The notes under the pieces were generated by a model. It was not told where the DNA came from. It made no database searches and saw nothing but the letters and a program-made list of their open reading frames with translations. Of a DNA stretch of 64,000 nt, positions 54,670 to 62,316 are shown one piece after another. Each line of letters starts with the position of its first letter. Position 1 is the stretch's first letter. The translations under genes were made by a program, and so were the position numbers. This stretch comes from Aurantimonas sp. Leaf443. GTDB lineage: Bacteria; Pseudomonadota; Alphaproteobacteria; Rhizobiales; Rhizobiaceae. The DNA lies in assembly GCF_001425575.1 (NCBI RefSeq), contig NZ_LMRD01000010.1, positions 62,001 to 126,000 on the forward strand, read 5' to 3'.

Positions 54670-54743
54670 CGCCCATTCCCGTTCCCGGAAGAAGGCGACG
54701 GCCGGCGGCCATTAGGGAGTCGCCCGGCATTGAGGGGACGGAC

Positions 54744-54992
54744 ATGGAAGAGATCGCCGCCGAGGAGGGAGTTGCCATCTGGACCGGGCGGGCCTGCACT
54801 GGATGCCAGCGCCCGAGCGCCATCGCGGTCGCCATCGACCGTCTGCGCGCCCTCGGGCCGCTCTCGCCGACCGATGTCGAGGACGCCGCCATGCTCGCCT
54901 GTGGTGCCTGCCTTGCCGAGGTGCAGTGCATCCGCGAGGACGGCGCGTGGGCGCTCCAACTCGCCCGTGCCAAAGTCGCGGCAGCCGTCTGA
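54744..54992 (+). CDS. Small Cys-rich protein of unknown function
   Basis: An 82-residue protein with two Cys pairs, A-C-T-G-C (C18, C21) and A-C-G-A-C (about C53, C56), suggesting a single zinc site, and helical segments between. A GAGGGG ribosome site lies 6 bases upstream of the ATG. It lies 74 bp after rep on the same strand. Its stop codon opens a leader sequence that is repeated ahead of the small membrane gene at 55595. Confidence 0.6.
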   Translation: MEEIAAEEGVAIWTGRACTGCQRPSAIAVAIDRLRALGPLSPTDVEDAAMLACGACLAEVQCIREDGAWALQLARAKVAAAV

Positions 54993-55050
54993 CCTGGACG
55001 CCGCTCCGAGCCTCTCTCACGCTGGTCCTACAGCCAAAGGAGACGCGCGC
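54990..55050 (+). repeat. Leader repeat, copy 1
   Basis: This 61-bp stretch starts on the stop codon of the 82-residue gene and ends at the next start codon. It shares TGACCTGGACGCCGC, CTCACGCTGGT and CAGCCAAxGGAG, in the same order and spacing, with copy 2 at 55531-55594. The last block contains the ribosome site. Confidence 0.65.
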
Positions 55051-55533
55051 ATGATGATCCACCTATGCCAAGACTGCCTCGCGGTCGCGAAGCTACCGCG
55101 ATACGAAGAGGAGGCTCCATGCGAGTGGTGTGGCGGCGACCTCTGCGGTTGCAAATCGTGCGTTCAGACGGCCGACGCACTTCTCGCGGGCGTGCGCAGC
55201 CGCGCAGCACTCGGTCTCCAGCGGCCCGAGGCGGGAGACCTCCGCTACTGGTGCGAGGCGACGGGCGTTCGGGGGCCGATCATCTGGCAGGACGTGACCC
55301 GACAGATGCGAAGGCGCGACGTTCGGCTGGGTGGGTTGCTCGCCGAAGTGCAGATCGACGGCATCCTCTGGACTGCGAGCGTCGAAGACCGTGACATCGT
55401 CCCCGGGTTTTTCTGGGAGGTGAAGAACCCGTTGGACCCAGACAACGGAGGCGACGGCGGTATCGTGTCTAGCCTCAAAGCCGGGCAATGGGCCGCCGAG
55501 ATCGCCATCGCCAAGGAGGCCCGCGCGGCCTGA
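55051..55533 (+). CDS. Zinc-ribbon protein of unknown function
   Basis: A 160-residue protein whose N-terminal 45 residues hold C-x2-C (C6, C9), then C-E-W-C-G-G-D-L-C-G-C-K-S-C, a dense cysteine set typical of a double zinc ribbon. The rest is a mixed fold with no recognised family. AAAGGAG lies 7-13 bases before the ATG (a second ATG follows directly). It sits between the two leader repeats, so all three small genes are probably under shared post-transcriptional control. Confidence 0.65.
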   Translation: MMIHLCQDCLAVAKLPRYEEEAPCEWCGGDLCGCKSCVQTADALLAGVRSRAALGLQRPEAGDLRYWCEATGVRGPIIWQDVTRQMRRRDVRLGGLLAEVQIDGILWTASVEDRDIVPGFFWEVKNPLDPDNGGDGGIVSSLKAGQWAAEIAIAKEARAA

Positions 55534-55594
55534 CCTGGACGCCGCGCCGGACGGGCCTCACGCTGGTTACACGACCAGCCAAGGAGGACCCGCC
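55531..55594 (+). repeat. Leader repeat, copy 2 (with hairpin)
   Basis: The second copy of the leader begins on the stop codon of the zinc-ribbon gene and ends at the start of the 87-residue membrane gene. It includes a perfect hairpin, GCTGGT (55562-55567) with ACCAGC (55574-55579), just before the AAGGAGG ribosome site. Copy 1 has only part of this stem. Confidence 0.65.
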
Positions 55595-55858
55595 ATGCTA
55601 CTACCGACGACCATCACCACCGCGCTCCGCCGTCGCCCGGCGGTGCGCCTCGTCGTCTTCGCCGCCGGCTATCTCGTCGCCGCCGTCCTTGGCGTCGGTG
55701 GCCTCATCGCGTTCTCCACGACAGGCGAAATAGACGCGCTCATGGGGCGCGGTGCCGTGATGGTCGCGGGCATCGTGCTGGGGTTCGGGACAGGTGAGCT
55801 CCGGCGCGCGACCCGCCCGCAGCGCAAGCTCGATCCCTCGAATCCGACCACCGCCTGA
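55595..55858 (+). CDS. Small membrane protein of unknown function
   Basis: An 87-residue protein with two hydrophobic helices (about residues 18-40 and 52-68), a basic N-terminus and a polar C-terminal tail. The ribosome site AAGGAGG is strong. No family is recognised. It is part of the small-gene run between rep and the dotA-like gene, and may act at the membrane in transfer or exclusion. Confidence 0.55.
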   Translation: MLLPTTITTALRRRPAVRLVVFAAGYLVAAVLGVGGLIAFSTTGEIDALMGRGAVMVAGIVLGFGTGELRRATRPQRKLDPSNPTTA

Positions 55859-56019
55859 CGCCGTTCCTCAAGACCTCATGCGCCATCCTGCCGGGGAACG
55901 CCGATGCCCAAGCGCAAGCGTCGCCGGGATGCCCGGCGAGGCAGCTACCCCGGCCGGATGCCGCGTCGAGAGGTCGGAACTGCCGCAAGGGGCGGTCAAG
56001 GAACAACAGGAGATCGAGT

Positions 56020-56148
56020 ATGCGCCAGACGATCAAGAACCCGATCGCACGCGGCCTCGCGGCCGTTCTCATGGCCGCCGCCCCGGTCCTCTGGATGATC
56101 GGCTTTCCCCTCGTGGTGTTCGCCATCCACAAGGCCATGAACGGCTGA
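56020..56148 (+). CDS. 42-residue membrane peptide
   Basis: A short gene that begins with an AGGAG site 8 bases before the ATG. The peptide is M-R-Q-T-I-K-N-P-I-A-R-G, then a 25-residue hydrophobic stretch, and ends H-K-A-M-N-G. One membrane helix with a positive N-terminus is predicted. It ends exactly at a strong hairpin shared with the convergent dotA-like gene. Small single-helix proteins of this kind are common in alphaproteobacterial conjugative elements. Confidence 0.5.
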   Translation: MRQTIKNPIARGLAAVLMAAAPVLWMIGFPLVVFAIHKAMNG

Positions 56149-56173
56149 ACCGGACGGACCATCCGTCCGGTTC
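56147..56173. terminator. Perfect hairpin between convergent genes
   Basis: Arms of 12 bp (56147-56158 and 56162-56173) are perfectly complementary around the loop CCA. They fall in the 30-bp gap between the 42-residue peptide gene and the end of the dotA-like gene. A bidirectional terminator is likely. Confidence 0.7.
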
Positions 56174-56178
56174 GCAGA

Positions 56179-58311
56179 TCACGAAACGAGCTTGGTAGCC
56201 GCGGCTGCGCCTGCCGGGCCGCCGGCGCTGGCACCCAGCGCCTTCGCCCCTGCCTTCGCCGACTTCGACGTGCCGTCTCCGCCGTCGCCACCCTTGTCGA
56301 CCGCCCCGGGAGCGAGCCGGGGAACATGGCGGTGCCCCATCGTCGCCGCGCCGACCACCGCCGATCCGGCGTCGTCGTCCCCCCAGGCCGAAGCCTGAAA
56401 CCCGATGAACTCCGCGACCTTCTGTGGCATGGACGTGAGCAGCCTGTAGGACCAGAGCACGAGCTGCCACTGCATGAAGAGCAACATGCCGATCGACACG
56501 ACGAGACCCGTCGCGCCGAGGCTGTAGCCGACGACCGCCGACTTGAAGGCGATGTTGTACGAGGCGAGCACCATGTTCAGGACGACGACGTTTACCGCGT
56601 GCATGGCGACGAAGGTGGCGACCGTGATGACGGGGCGGAGCAACACCCCGACGACCATCGAGATGTAGCCTTGCCGCTGGGCCTGCCCGATCAGTTCCTC
56701 GTCTTTCACGTTCGCATGAAGGAACGCCCAGACTGATGCCGCGATCGCGGCCTTGACGACCTCGTAGATCCAGGCGGCGACGGCGAACAGCATGAACGCG
56801 AACGGGATCATCGGCAGCACGTAGGCGAGCAGCGCCCCGCCCACCCACGCCATGCCGATGAGCGGCCAGCCGGCCGTCATGACCATGTTCAGGACGTCGC
56901 CGCCGGCGCCGCCGAAGATCGCGCTTCCGCCATAGGCCGCGAGGGCGAGCGCGAACGCCGCCTGTGCCGAGACCATCAGCGTCGTACCGAGCGTCATCAG
57001 GTCGCCGATGGGATCGACGCGCCATCCCGAGTACCCAGTGAAGTAGTCGTTCACCGGACCCGTCACGCGGCCGACGAGGGCCGCCAAGAAGTTGCCGCCT
57101 TCGGCTGCCTCGGCCGTCAGTTCGTCGCCGCTCGCCAGTGCCGAGGCGGCGCTCTCCTTCCGAAGCTGGGATTCCACCAGCGCCAGCGCCGTCCCGACTG
57201 GCCCGGCGACGGATTCCCATTCTCGAGGATCGGGCTTCGAGCGCGACGGTTGCTCTGCCACCGCTTCCGACGACGCGAGGGAGGCATGCGCCAGAATCCT
57301 GTAGTACCCGCCGAGAGCGACAAACCCACGTTCGGCCACGTCGCGCACGACCAGCTCACGCAGGCCCGTGTCCTGCCCGGAGGCGAGCGAAGCCGCGACA
57401 TCGGAAAGGGCTCGGTCGTACCGGATGCCTGCTTGGCGCAGCGTGGCATCGACCGCCGCCTTGAGCATCCCGCGCGAGGCGTAGACGGCTTCCACGTCCG
57501 GCCCCGTCAGGGTCTTGCGCCCGTTCGCGCTCGCGATCTTCACGGCGTCGGCGAGCTGATCCGCGAACGGCATTCCGCGGACCTCGGCGACGACCGCGGC
57601 AACGGCCTGTCGCCGTGCATCGCCGAACTGCCCCTTCGCGAATCCTTCTGCGCGCGAAAGAGACAGGGACCCGCAGGCCGGACCCCACGACCACGAGTAC
57701 CCGACAACCCGCGCAGGCGTGTCGGGGCTCCACGGGAACCAGCCTTCCTCGGCGGGGGCGACGATCTCCGAGCCGACCGGCGGCGGCAGGCTCGCACCGC
57801 CGTCGCCTTTGATCACCTGCCAGTCCCGCGCGACGGCATACGCCTTGGCGCAGACCTCGCTCTCGACCACGGAAATCACTAGGTCGCGCCCGCCCGCCGA
57901 GACGGGGGACACCGAATGGCCGTCCGTCAGGATGAATTCCACGGCGGCATTGGATGCCGCGTTCGCGATGTTGATCCCGGGTCGGGCGATGGCGTCGCGC
58001 AGCACGAAGTGGACGACGGACAGGCCGTCCGCGACGGGGACGAGGCAGCCGAGCCCGATCACGACCCGGATCATCGCCATCGCGCCGCTCTGCTGGTCCG
58101 ACAGCGGCTCGCCCTTTCTCGCGGCCCTCACGACGAGCATGAGGATGGAGTAGGCGAGCCATGCGGTCGCAAGCGCGACCAGCGACGTCGACAGGACGTA
58201 CATGACCGCTGAGAAGGCCGTGCCGTCGCTCCCGGTCGGAAGGATCGTGGTGACGGCCTTCCACGCCCAGTCCGTGTCCGCCGGCGTCGCGAGGATGTCG
58301 GAGAAGCTCAC
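56179..58311 (-). CDS. DotA/TraY-family membrane protein
   Basis: A 710-residue integral membrane protein of the DotA/TraY type found in IncI-type (MPF-I) secretion systems. Two N-terminal helices flank a short loop, then comes a large soluble domain (about 130-410), then four to five helices (about 430-640) and a Gly/Ala/Lys-rich cytoplasmic tail. Marks are G-A-M-A-M-I-R-V-V-I-G-L-G-C-L-V-P-V near residue 90 and W-P-L-I-G-M-A-W-V-G-G-A-L-L-A-Y-V-L-P. No other MPF-I gene is in the window. Its start overlaps the small gene upstream by ATGA. Confidence 0.8.
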   Translation of the reverse strand: MSFSDILATPADTDWAWKAVTTILPTGSDGTAFSAVMYVLSTSLVALATAWLAYSILMLVVRAARKGEPLSDQQSGAMAMIRVVIGLGCLVPVADGLSVVHFVLRDAIARPGINIANAASNAAVEFILTDGHSVSPVSAGGRDLVISVVESEVCAKAYAVARDWQVIKGDGGASLPPPVGSEIVAPAEEGWFPWSPDTPARVVGYSWSWGPACGSLSLSRAEGFAKGQFGDARRQAVAAVVAEVRGMPFADQLADAVKIASANGRKTLTGPDVEAVYASRGMLKAAVDATLRQAGIRYDRALSDVAASLASGQDTGLRELVVRDVAERGFVALGGYYRILAHASLASSEAVAEQPSRSKPDPREWESVAGPVGTALALVESQLRKESAASALASGDELTAEAAEGGNFLAALVGRVTGPVNDYFTGYSGWRVDPIGDLMTLGTTLMVSAQAAFALALAAYGGSAIFGGAGGDVLNMVMTAGWPLIGMAWVGGALLAYVLPMIPFAFMLFAVAAWIYEVVKAAIAASVWAFLHANVKDEELIGQAQRQGYISMVVGVLLRPVITVATFVAMHAVNVVVLNMVLASYNIAFKSAVVGYSLGATGLVVSIGMLLFMQWQLVLWSYRLLTSMPQKVAEFIGFQASAWGDDDAGSAVVGAATMGHRHVPRLAPGAVDKGGDGGDGTSKSAKAGAKALGASAGGPAGAAAATKLVS

Positions 58312-58580
58312 GACTGACGCTCCGCGACTTCGGATACGGGAGTCGTATCCGTGTGGGTGAAGAGCAGCCGATCACGTTCGGACATCCGCGCGCGCAGAAT
58401 GTCGAGGACCGACGCGGGGACCGCGCCATCGCGGATCGCCGTCAGGAGCGTTCCGCCGACGACGATCTTGCGTCGGGCATCGTCGCGCCGTTGCGCATCC
58501 CGCAGCGCCGTCGTCGCCATGGCGAGCCGAGCTTCCAGCGCCGCTCGCCGTTGCGACAGTTTCCCGAGATCGATTGCCAT
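58308..58580 (-). CDS. Small mobilization-type accessory protein
   Basis: A 90-residue protein with an N-terminal coiled coil (about residues 5-35) followed by D-A-R-R-K-I-V-V-G-G-T-L-L. This resembles the R-R-K-I-x-x-G-A segment of small MobC/TraD-like proteins encoded beside relaxases. It is divergent from the relaxase operon, with the oriT-like site between them, which is the normal position of such oriT-binding accessories. It overlaps the dotA-like gene by ATGA. The family assignment is by pattern and place. Confidence 0.6.
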   Translation of the reverse strand: MAIDLGKLSQRRAALEARLAMATTALRDAQRRDDARRKIVVGGTLLTAIRDGAVPASVLDILRARMSERDRLLFTHTDTTPVSEVAERQS

Positions 58581-58635
58581 GCCGTCCTCCCGTTGCGCCG
58601 GTCGATCGATCCGCCGGCGGAATGCCATTCGCCGA

Positions 58636-58652
58636 GCGGAAAAGTTTTCCGC
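58636..58652. repeat. Inverted repeat in the mobilization gap
   Basis: GCGGAAAA (58636-58643) and TTTTCCGC (58645-58652) form a perfect inverted repeat around one G. It lies 56 bp upstream of the small accessory gene and is A/T-rich compared with its surroundings. It is a possible autoregulatory operator or relaxosome-binding site. Confidence 0.45.
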
Positions 58653-58795
58653 CCGGCTGGCCGTGTCGCCGACCCTTTCTTGAGGATTCGCGCGGCCCGG
58701 AGGCGTCCACGCGGAGCGCCCGACATCCATGGTCCGGCGGGAACTTGCGCGGAGCAAATCGGCGCCCGACCCTCATGGAGGAAACCGGGGAGGTT

Positions 58796-58844
58796 CCCGA
58801 AGGGCGCGATTATACGTTCTGCGAACGTTCGCGCCCCGCGGGGC
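58796..58844. other. Origin of transfer (oriT), Ti-plasmid/RSF1010 type
   Basis: From 58801 the sequence AGGGCGCGATTATACGTTC is followed by TGC and GAACGT. From memory, the Agrobacterium Ti-plasmid oriT reads AGGGCGCAATTATACGTC followed by an inverted repeat at the same place. Here the repeat is ACGTTC (58814-58819) and GAACGT (58823-58828). The other strand reads ATCGCGCCCT, so nicking by the RSF1010 rule would fall between 58805 and 58804 on the minus strand. A palindrome GCCCCGCGGGGC follows at 58833-58844. It lies between the divergent accessory and relaxase genes, as expected. Confidence 0.75.
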
Positions 58845-58875
58845 TGGACCCCCGTCGCCGACGAGGAGAGATTGC

Positions 58876-59142
58876 ATGTCGCTGTCAGTTGAAAACGCCC
58901 GGGCTTCTCGGGAAGCCGCATACGCCGCCTACGAGTGCACCCGCGCCGTCTACGAGTTGGCCCGGAAGTCGGGCGCATCCGAGGACGACCTAGACGACCT
59001 GTCGCTCGACATTCTCAGGGCTGCCAACGCACTCGCGCGCGCGGGCGATCTGGCCCATCAAGCAGAAATGGACGACCTCTTGGGTGAGGAGAGACAGGTC
59101 AGCGTGGCCGCAACACTCGCCGCGCTCGAATTCGGCGCGTGA
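58876..59142 (+). CDS. Small helical protein upstream of the relaxase
   Basis: An 88-residue, Ala/Glu-rich, probably all-helical protein with no recognised family. GAGGAGAG lies 6-13 bases before the ATG at 58876. The stop overlaps the GTG start of mobA, so it is translated in step with the relaxase. It sits just beyond oriT and may help the relaxosome. Confidence 0.6.
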   Translation: MSLSVENARASREAAYAAYECTRAVYELARKSGASEDDLDDLSLDILRAANALARAGDLAHQAEMDDLLGEERQVSVAATLAALEFGA

Positions 59143-60968
59143 CGAGCCTCCGCGAGCACGAAGCGCTTTGCCACGTCCGGGCATCCGTGATCCAACGGAG
59201 CCGCGGCAAGAGCTCCGTTGCGGCGGCAGCCTACCGCGCCGCCGCCCGCCTGACGGACGCGCGCACCGGGCAAACGTGGGATTACAGTCGCAAGCGGCAC
59301 GTAACGGATTCCTACGTTATGGCCCCGGCCGGGTCCGCCGCGTGGGTGTACGACCGGCAGCAACTCTGGTCGCGCGTCGAACTCGCCGAGCGACGCCGCG
59401 ATGCCCAGACCGCGCGGGAACTTCAGATCGCCATCCCGCGGGACGTTCCGCGCGAGCGATGGCGCGCGTTTGTTGCCGATGTCGCCACACCCTATCTCGC
59501 CGCTGGCGCCGTCGTGGATGTCGCGGTCCATGAACCGCGTGCGGGCGACGGCGCAGAGCAGCCGCACGTCCACATGCTGCTCACCGTCCGCGCGTTGGAT
59601 GCGACGACCGAGACGGGCTTCGCCGCGAAGCGGAACGAGGCCGTATCGGCTCTTCTGACGTCTGGCGGGAGCCACGGCGGCGGCGCCCGAGGGGATGCCC
59701 TCAGGCGGGAGCGCGAGCGGGTCGCCACGATCATCAACGACCACCTTCGCGCCGCAGGCAGCCGACGTCGCGCCGACCATCGATCGTATGCGGCCCGCGA
59801 CGATCCTCGGACACCGGAACCCAGGATGGGCGAGAGCAGGAAGGCCGCGACGGCGAAGCGCCGATCACACGACCGCAGGACCCTCGTCATCGTCGGGCTG
59901 CGCCAGACCCGGCAACTCGAAAACCAGATCATCGAAGTGGAGAAGGATATGGCCCTACGAGCCAAAGGATTCGCGAGGGCACCCGCCCGCGTGCGCGAAC
60001 CTCACCAGCAAGATTACAAGCTCGGCTTGCTCGCCGATCGATTCCCGGACGGCGACTTCAGCCCGTTCCGCGATGCCCTTTACTTGGTCGATGCTAAGAA
60101 CCCGCGCCGAACCCGTGTCCTGACCCGCGACGGCGCGTGGGTCGAGAGCGACGACGAGTCCGGCACCGTGAGCCTTTGGGGACCGCGCAGCGCGAACGCC
60201 GCCGCCTTGGCGGACGCGATCGCCGTTTCCACCGGCTACGGCGTCGACCGTCTCGAAAGGTCCGCCTCCGGCAGAAAGCCCAGCGGAAACAAGCGAAAGC
60301 AGGCGATGCCGGAGGCGGAAGCCGTCTCGTTGGCCGACAAATGGCATCGGCGGGGTTACATGGACGTGACCGAGGGTCCTTCTGGGGTCCGTGTCGGTCT
60401 CGGACCTCGATCCCGCCTTCTGGATTCGGGTGATCACATCGACCTCGTCGGCCCCGTCAGCGAGGTTGCGTTGCGCGCCCTCGCAACGAAAGCCGCCGAG
60501 GACTGGGGTGGCAGCTTGACGCTCGACGGTCCCTGGCCCGAGGAGGCGATCGGCCGACTTTGGCTTGAGTGCCAGCGGCAGGGTGTCGACCTCGTGGGCT
60601 ACGAACCGCCGCCGGAGCTCGTGGCCGAGTGGAATGCCAGATCGGCAATCATTGCCGATTCAGCGACGCGCCTTCGCGCGGTCAGGAGCGAGACCCGCGA
60701 GGCCGACATCCTCCTCGCGGCCGCGTCGGGAGATGTCGCCGCGCTGCGCAGGCTGCCTGCCGATCTCCGGGCTTTCGTCCAAGGCCACCTTGACGACGAC
60801 CAGCGTTCGGAACTCGCGCATGCGGATCGCGAGGCGGTCACGGCGAGCCTGCCGCAGTTCCGGAGGTATGGCAAAGCCGAACTCGAGCGGGATCCGAAGG
60901 CAGCGACCGTCGTCGCGCAGCCGATCGAGCCGGCACCGCGCGACGACCACGAGCGGCATCCGACGTGA
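59139..60968 (+). CDS. MobA/MobL-family relaxase (MOBQ)
   Basis: A 609-residue conjugative relaxase. The N-terminal domain has the R-G-K-S-S-V-A-A-A-A-Y-R-A segment with the likely nicking tyrosine at Y32, and the metal site H-E-P (H131) with Q-P-H-V-H-M-L-L-T (H143, H145). A basic linker follows (about 195-260). A C-terminal domain (about 390-510) has the pattern G-D-H-I-D-L-V-G and W-L-E-C-Q-R-Q-G-V-D-L-V-G-Y-E-P-P, which resembles the LPD7 domain of relaxase-linked polyvalent proteins. The GTG at 59139 overlaps the gene upstream, and it overlaps the next gene too. Confidence 0.88.
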   Translation: MTSLREHEALCHVRASVIQRSRGKSSVAAAAYRAAARLTDARTGQTWDYSRKRHVTDSYVMAPAGSAAWVYDRQQLWSRVELAERRRDAQTARELQIAIPRDVPRERWRAFVADVATPYLAAGAVVDVAVHEPRAGDGAEQPHVHMLLTVRALDATTETGFAAKRNEAVSALLTSGGSHGGGARGDALRRERERVATIINDHLRAAGSRRRADHRSYAARDDPRTPEPRMGESRKAATAKRRSHDRRTLVIVGLRQTRQLENQIIEVEKDMALRAKGFARAPARVREPHQQDYKLGLLADRFPDGDFSPFRDALYLVDAKNPRRTRVLTRDGAWVESDDESGTVSLWGPRSANAAALADAIAVSTGYGVDRLERSASGRKPSGNKRKQAMPEAEAVSLADKWHRRGYMDVTEGPSGVRVGLGPRSRLLDSGDHIDLVGPVSEVALRALATKAAEDWGGSLTLDGPWPEEAIGRLWLECQRQGVDLVGYEPPPELVAEWNARSAIIADSATRLRAVRSETREADILLAAASGDVAALRRLPADLRAFVQGHLDDDQRSELAHADREAVTASLPQFRRYGKAELERDPKAATVVAQPIEPAPRDDHERHPT

Positions 60969-61435
60969 TCGCCGTCGCCGCAGTCCTCGAATCCCGCCGG
61001 AACGCGCACGCGCTCCGGCGGTACGTCCGCGAGCGCGCCGCCGGCAGGGGCGCGGCCGAGTGGATCGTCCTCGACGAGTCCTTGGGCGCATGGCTCGCGA
61101 CCGATGAAGTCGGCGCCACTACGTCTGGACGCGAGTGGCGCCGCGTCCGCCAATCCTCGGAGCCGTGGTGCAGCGCCCTTGGCCACGACCTCTCCATCGC
61201 GGCCGACGACTCCTTGCAAGCGATGTTCGCCGCGATCGAGGACGACGACCTCAGCGCATGGCGGAGCCTCTGGATCGAGGCCGACCGCTCGCCGTCGCGC
61301 TGCCTGACGGATTGGCGCGCTCGCGGCCGGCGTCTCCTCGCCGCCGTGTCCGGAGAACCCAGATCGACGGGCGGAACCCTCGCCGGGAAGTTCGCCGCGA
61401 GAGGGACGGGCAAGCGGAGCTTCGCGACCGTCTGA
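60965..61435 (+). CDS. Conserved-looking protein of unknown function in the relaxase operon
   Basis: A 156-residue soluble protein that starts on a GTG overlapping the relaxase stop (GTGA). It is rich in Ala, Arg, Trp and acidic residues, with R-R-Y-V-R-E-R-A-A, E-W-I-V-L-D-E and S-A-W-R-S-L-W-I-E segments suggesting alpha/beta structure. No family is recognised. Coupling to mobA suggests a role in transfer or its control. Confidence 0.6.
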   Translation: MIAVAAVLESRRNAHALRRYVRERAAGRGAAEWIVLDESLGAWLATDEVGATTSGREWRRVRQSSEPWCSALGHDLSIAADDSLQAMFAAIEDDDLSAWRSLWIEADRSPSRCLTDWRARGRRLLAAVSGEPRSTGGTLAGKFAARGTGKRSFATV

Positions 61436-62316
61436 CGCGGCGGGCATGCCTGTCACGTCGCAAGGATTCGCCGGGGTAGGAAAGTGCCACCCGCCTCCGA
61501 CTCGTCGCTCAGGCGGCTCGCAGGAAGGCCGTTTTAAGCGCTTCGCCCCCTTGGGTGGGCTTGGACACCACCCCAACCGTCTTCGCCGCTCCTGTCGAAT
61601 GCCGACGCGCAGGAGGAGGCCAGCAAGGACGGAAGACCCTGCCGGGGGGCGTGGTGTGCTCGTCGGGGGTGGTCGGTCCCGCCCCGCCTGCGGCGTCGCT
61701 CCTGCGGCTACCCCGGGGACCGATCTCGCACCCGAGAACTCCCGCGCCGTCCGCCAAGGGGCGGTCGCTATGCTCGGCGCTCCGATACTCTGAGTTCCGT
61801 TCATGCCGACGAAGCCCACAGCTCACGTCGGCGGGGCGCTGCGCGTCAACAGGTACGCGACAAGGCCGACGAAGCCCGCAAAGGCGGCCAGCCGAGACCA
61901 CTCTCCCGCCAGAACTCCAGACGGTCTCGCCGAGAGAGTGAGGCGAGCTAAGCCGAATGGTCGGCTTTCCGCGCCCTCTCGTATGTGTCGTCCGTCCGCC
62001 AGCCCATAAGTCCCATCCTTCGTCTCGCCATATCGGGCGCCGGATCGTGACGACCCGCCGAAGACGCCGCACCACGAGGTCCGCGCGCTCCTTTGGCAGG
62101 AGTGGCGACCAAGACCGGACGTGCAGGGGTAGTCCCGCCGGCGCATGTCTTGGAGGTCGATCGACGTGGGATCGTATCGATGTCGATGTTGCCGAGCAGC
62201 ATCATCAAGTTGCCAGGAAGGCTGTGATGCTTCGTCCTCAAAGGTAGCTTCCGATCGTCACGACTTGGCCGTTGTCATGGGCCCTGTTGAGCAGGAATCC
62301 CATGCTCCGGCTCAAG
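61436..62316. other. 881-bp stretch without a convincing gene
   Basis: Several short open frames on both strands have no start site, ribosome site or plausible composition. The one protein-like signal is on the minus strand at 61823-62016 and is listed separately as a decayed gene. No tRNA, clear repeat array or second attachment site was seen here. Confidence 0.6.
61823..62016 (-). pseudogene. Possible decayed small membrane protein
   Basis: From ATG 62016 the frame reads M-G-L-M-G-W-R-T-D-D-T-Y-E-R-A-R-K-A-D-H-S-A and meets TAG. The same frame goes on L-A-S-L-S-R-R-D-R-L-E-F-W-R-E-S, and a shift to another frame gives S-R-L-A-A-F-A-G-F-V-G-L-V-A-Y-L-L-T-R-S, a good membrane helix, to a stop at 61823. 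This looks like a small soluble-then-membrane protein broken by a nonsense and a frameshift change. The parts could also be chance. Confidence 0.25.

Noticed and set aside
55904-56098. A 64-codon basic open frame
   Set aside because: It overlaps the better-supported 42-residue membrane peptide in another frame, has no ribosome site and no protein-like pattern.
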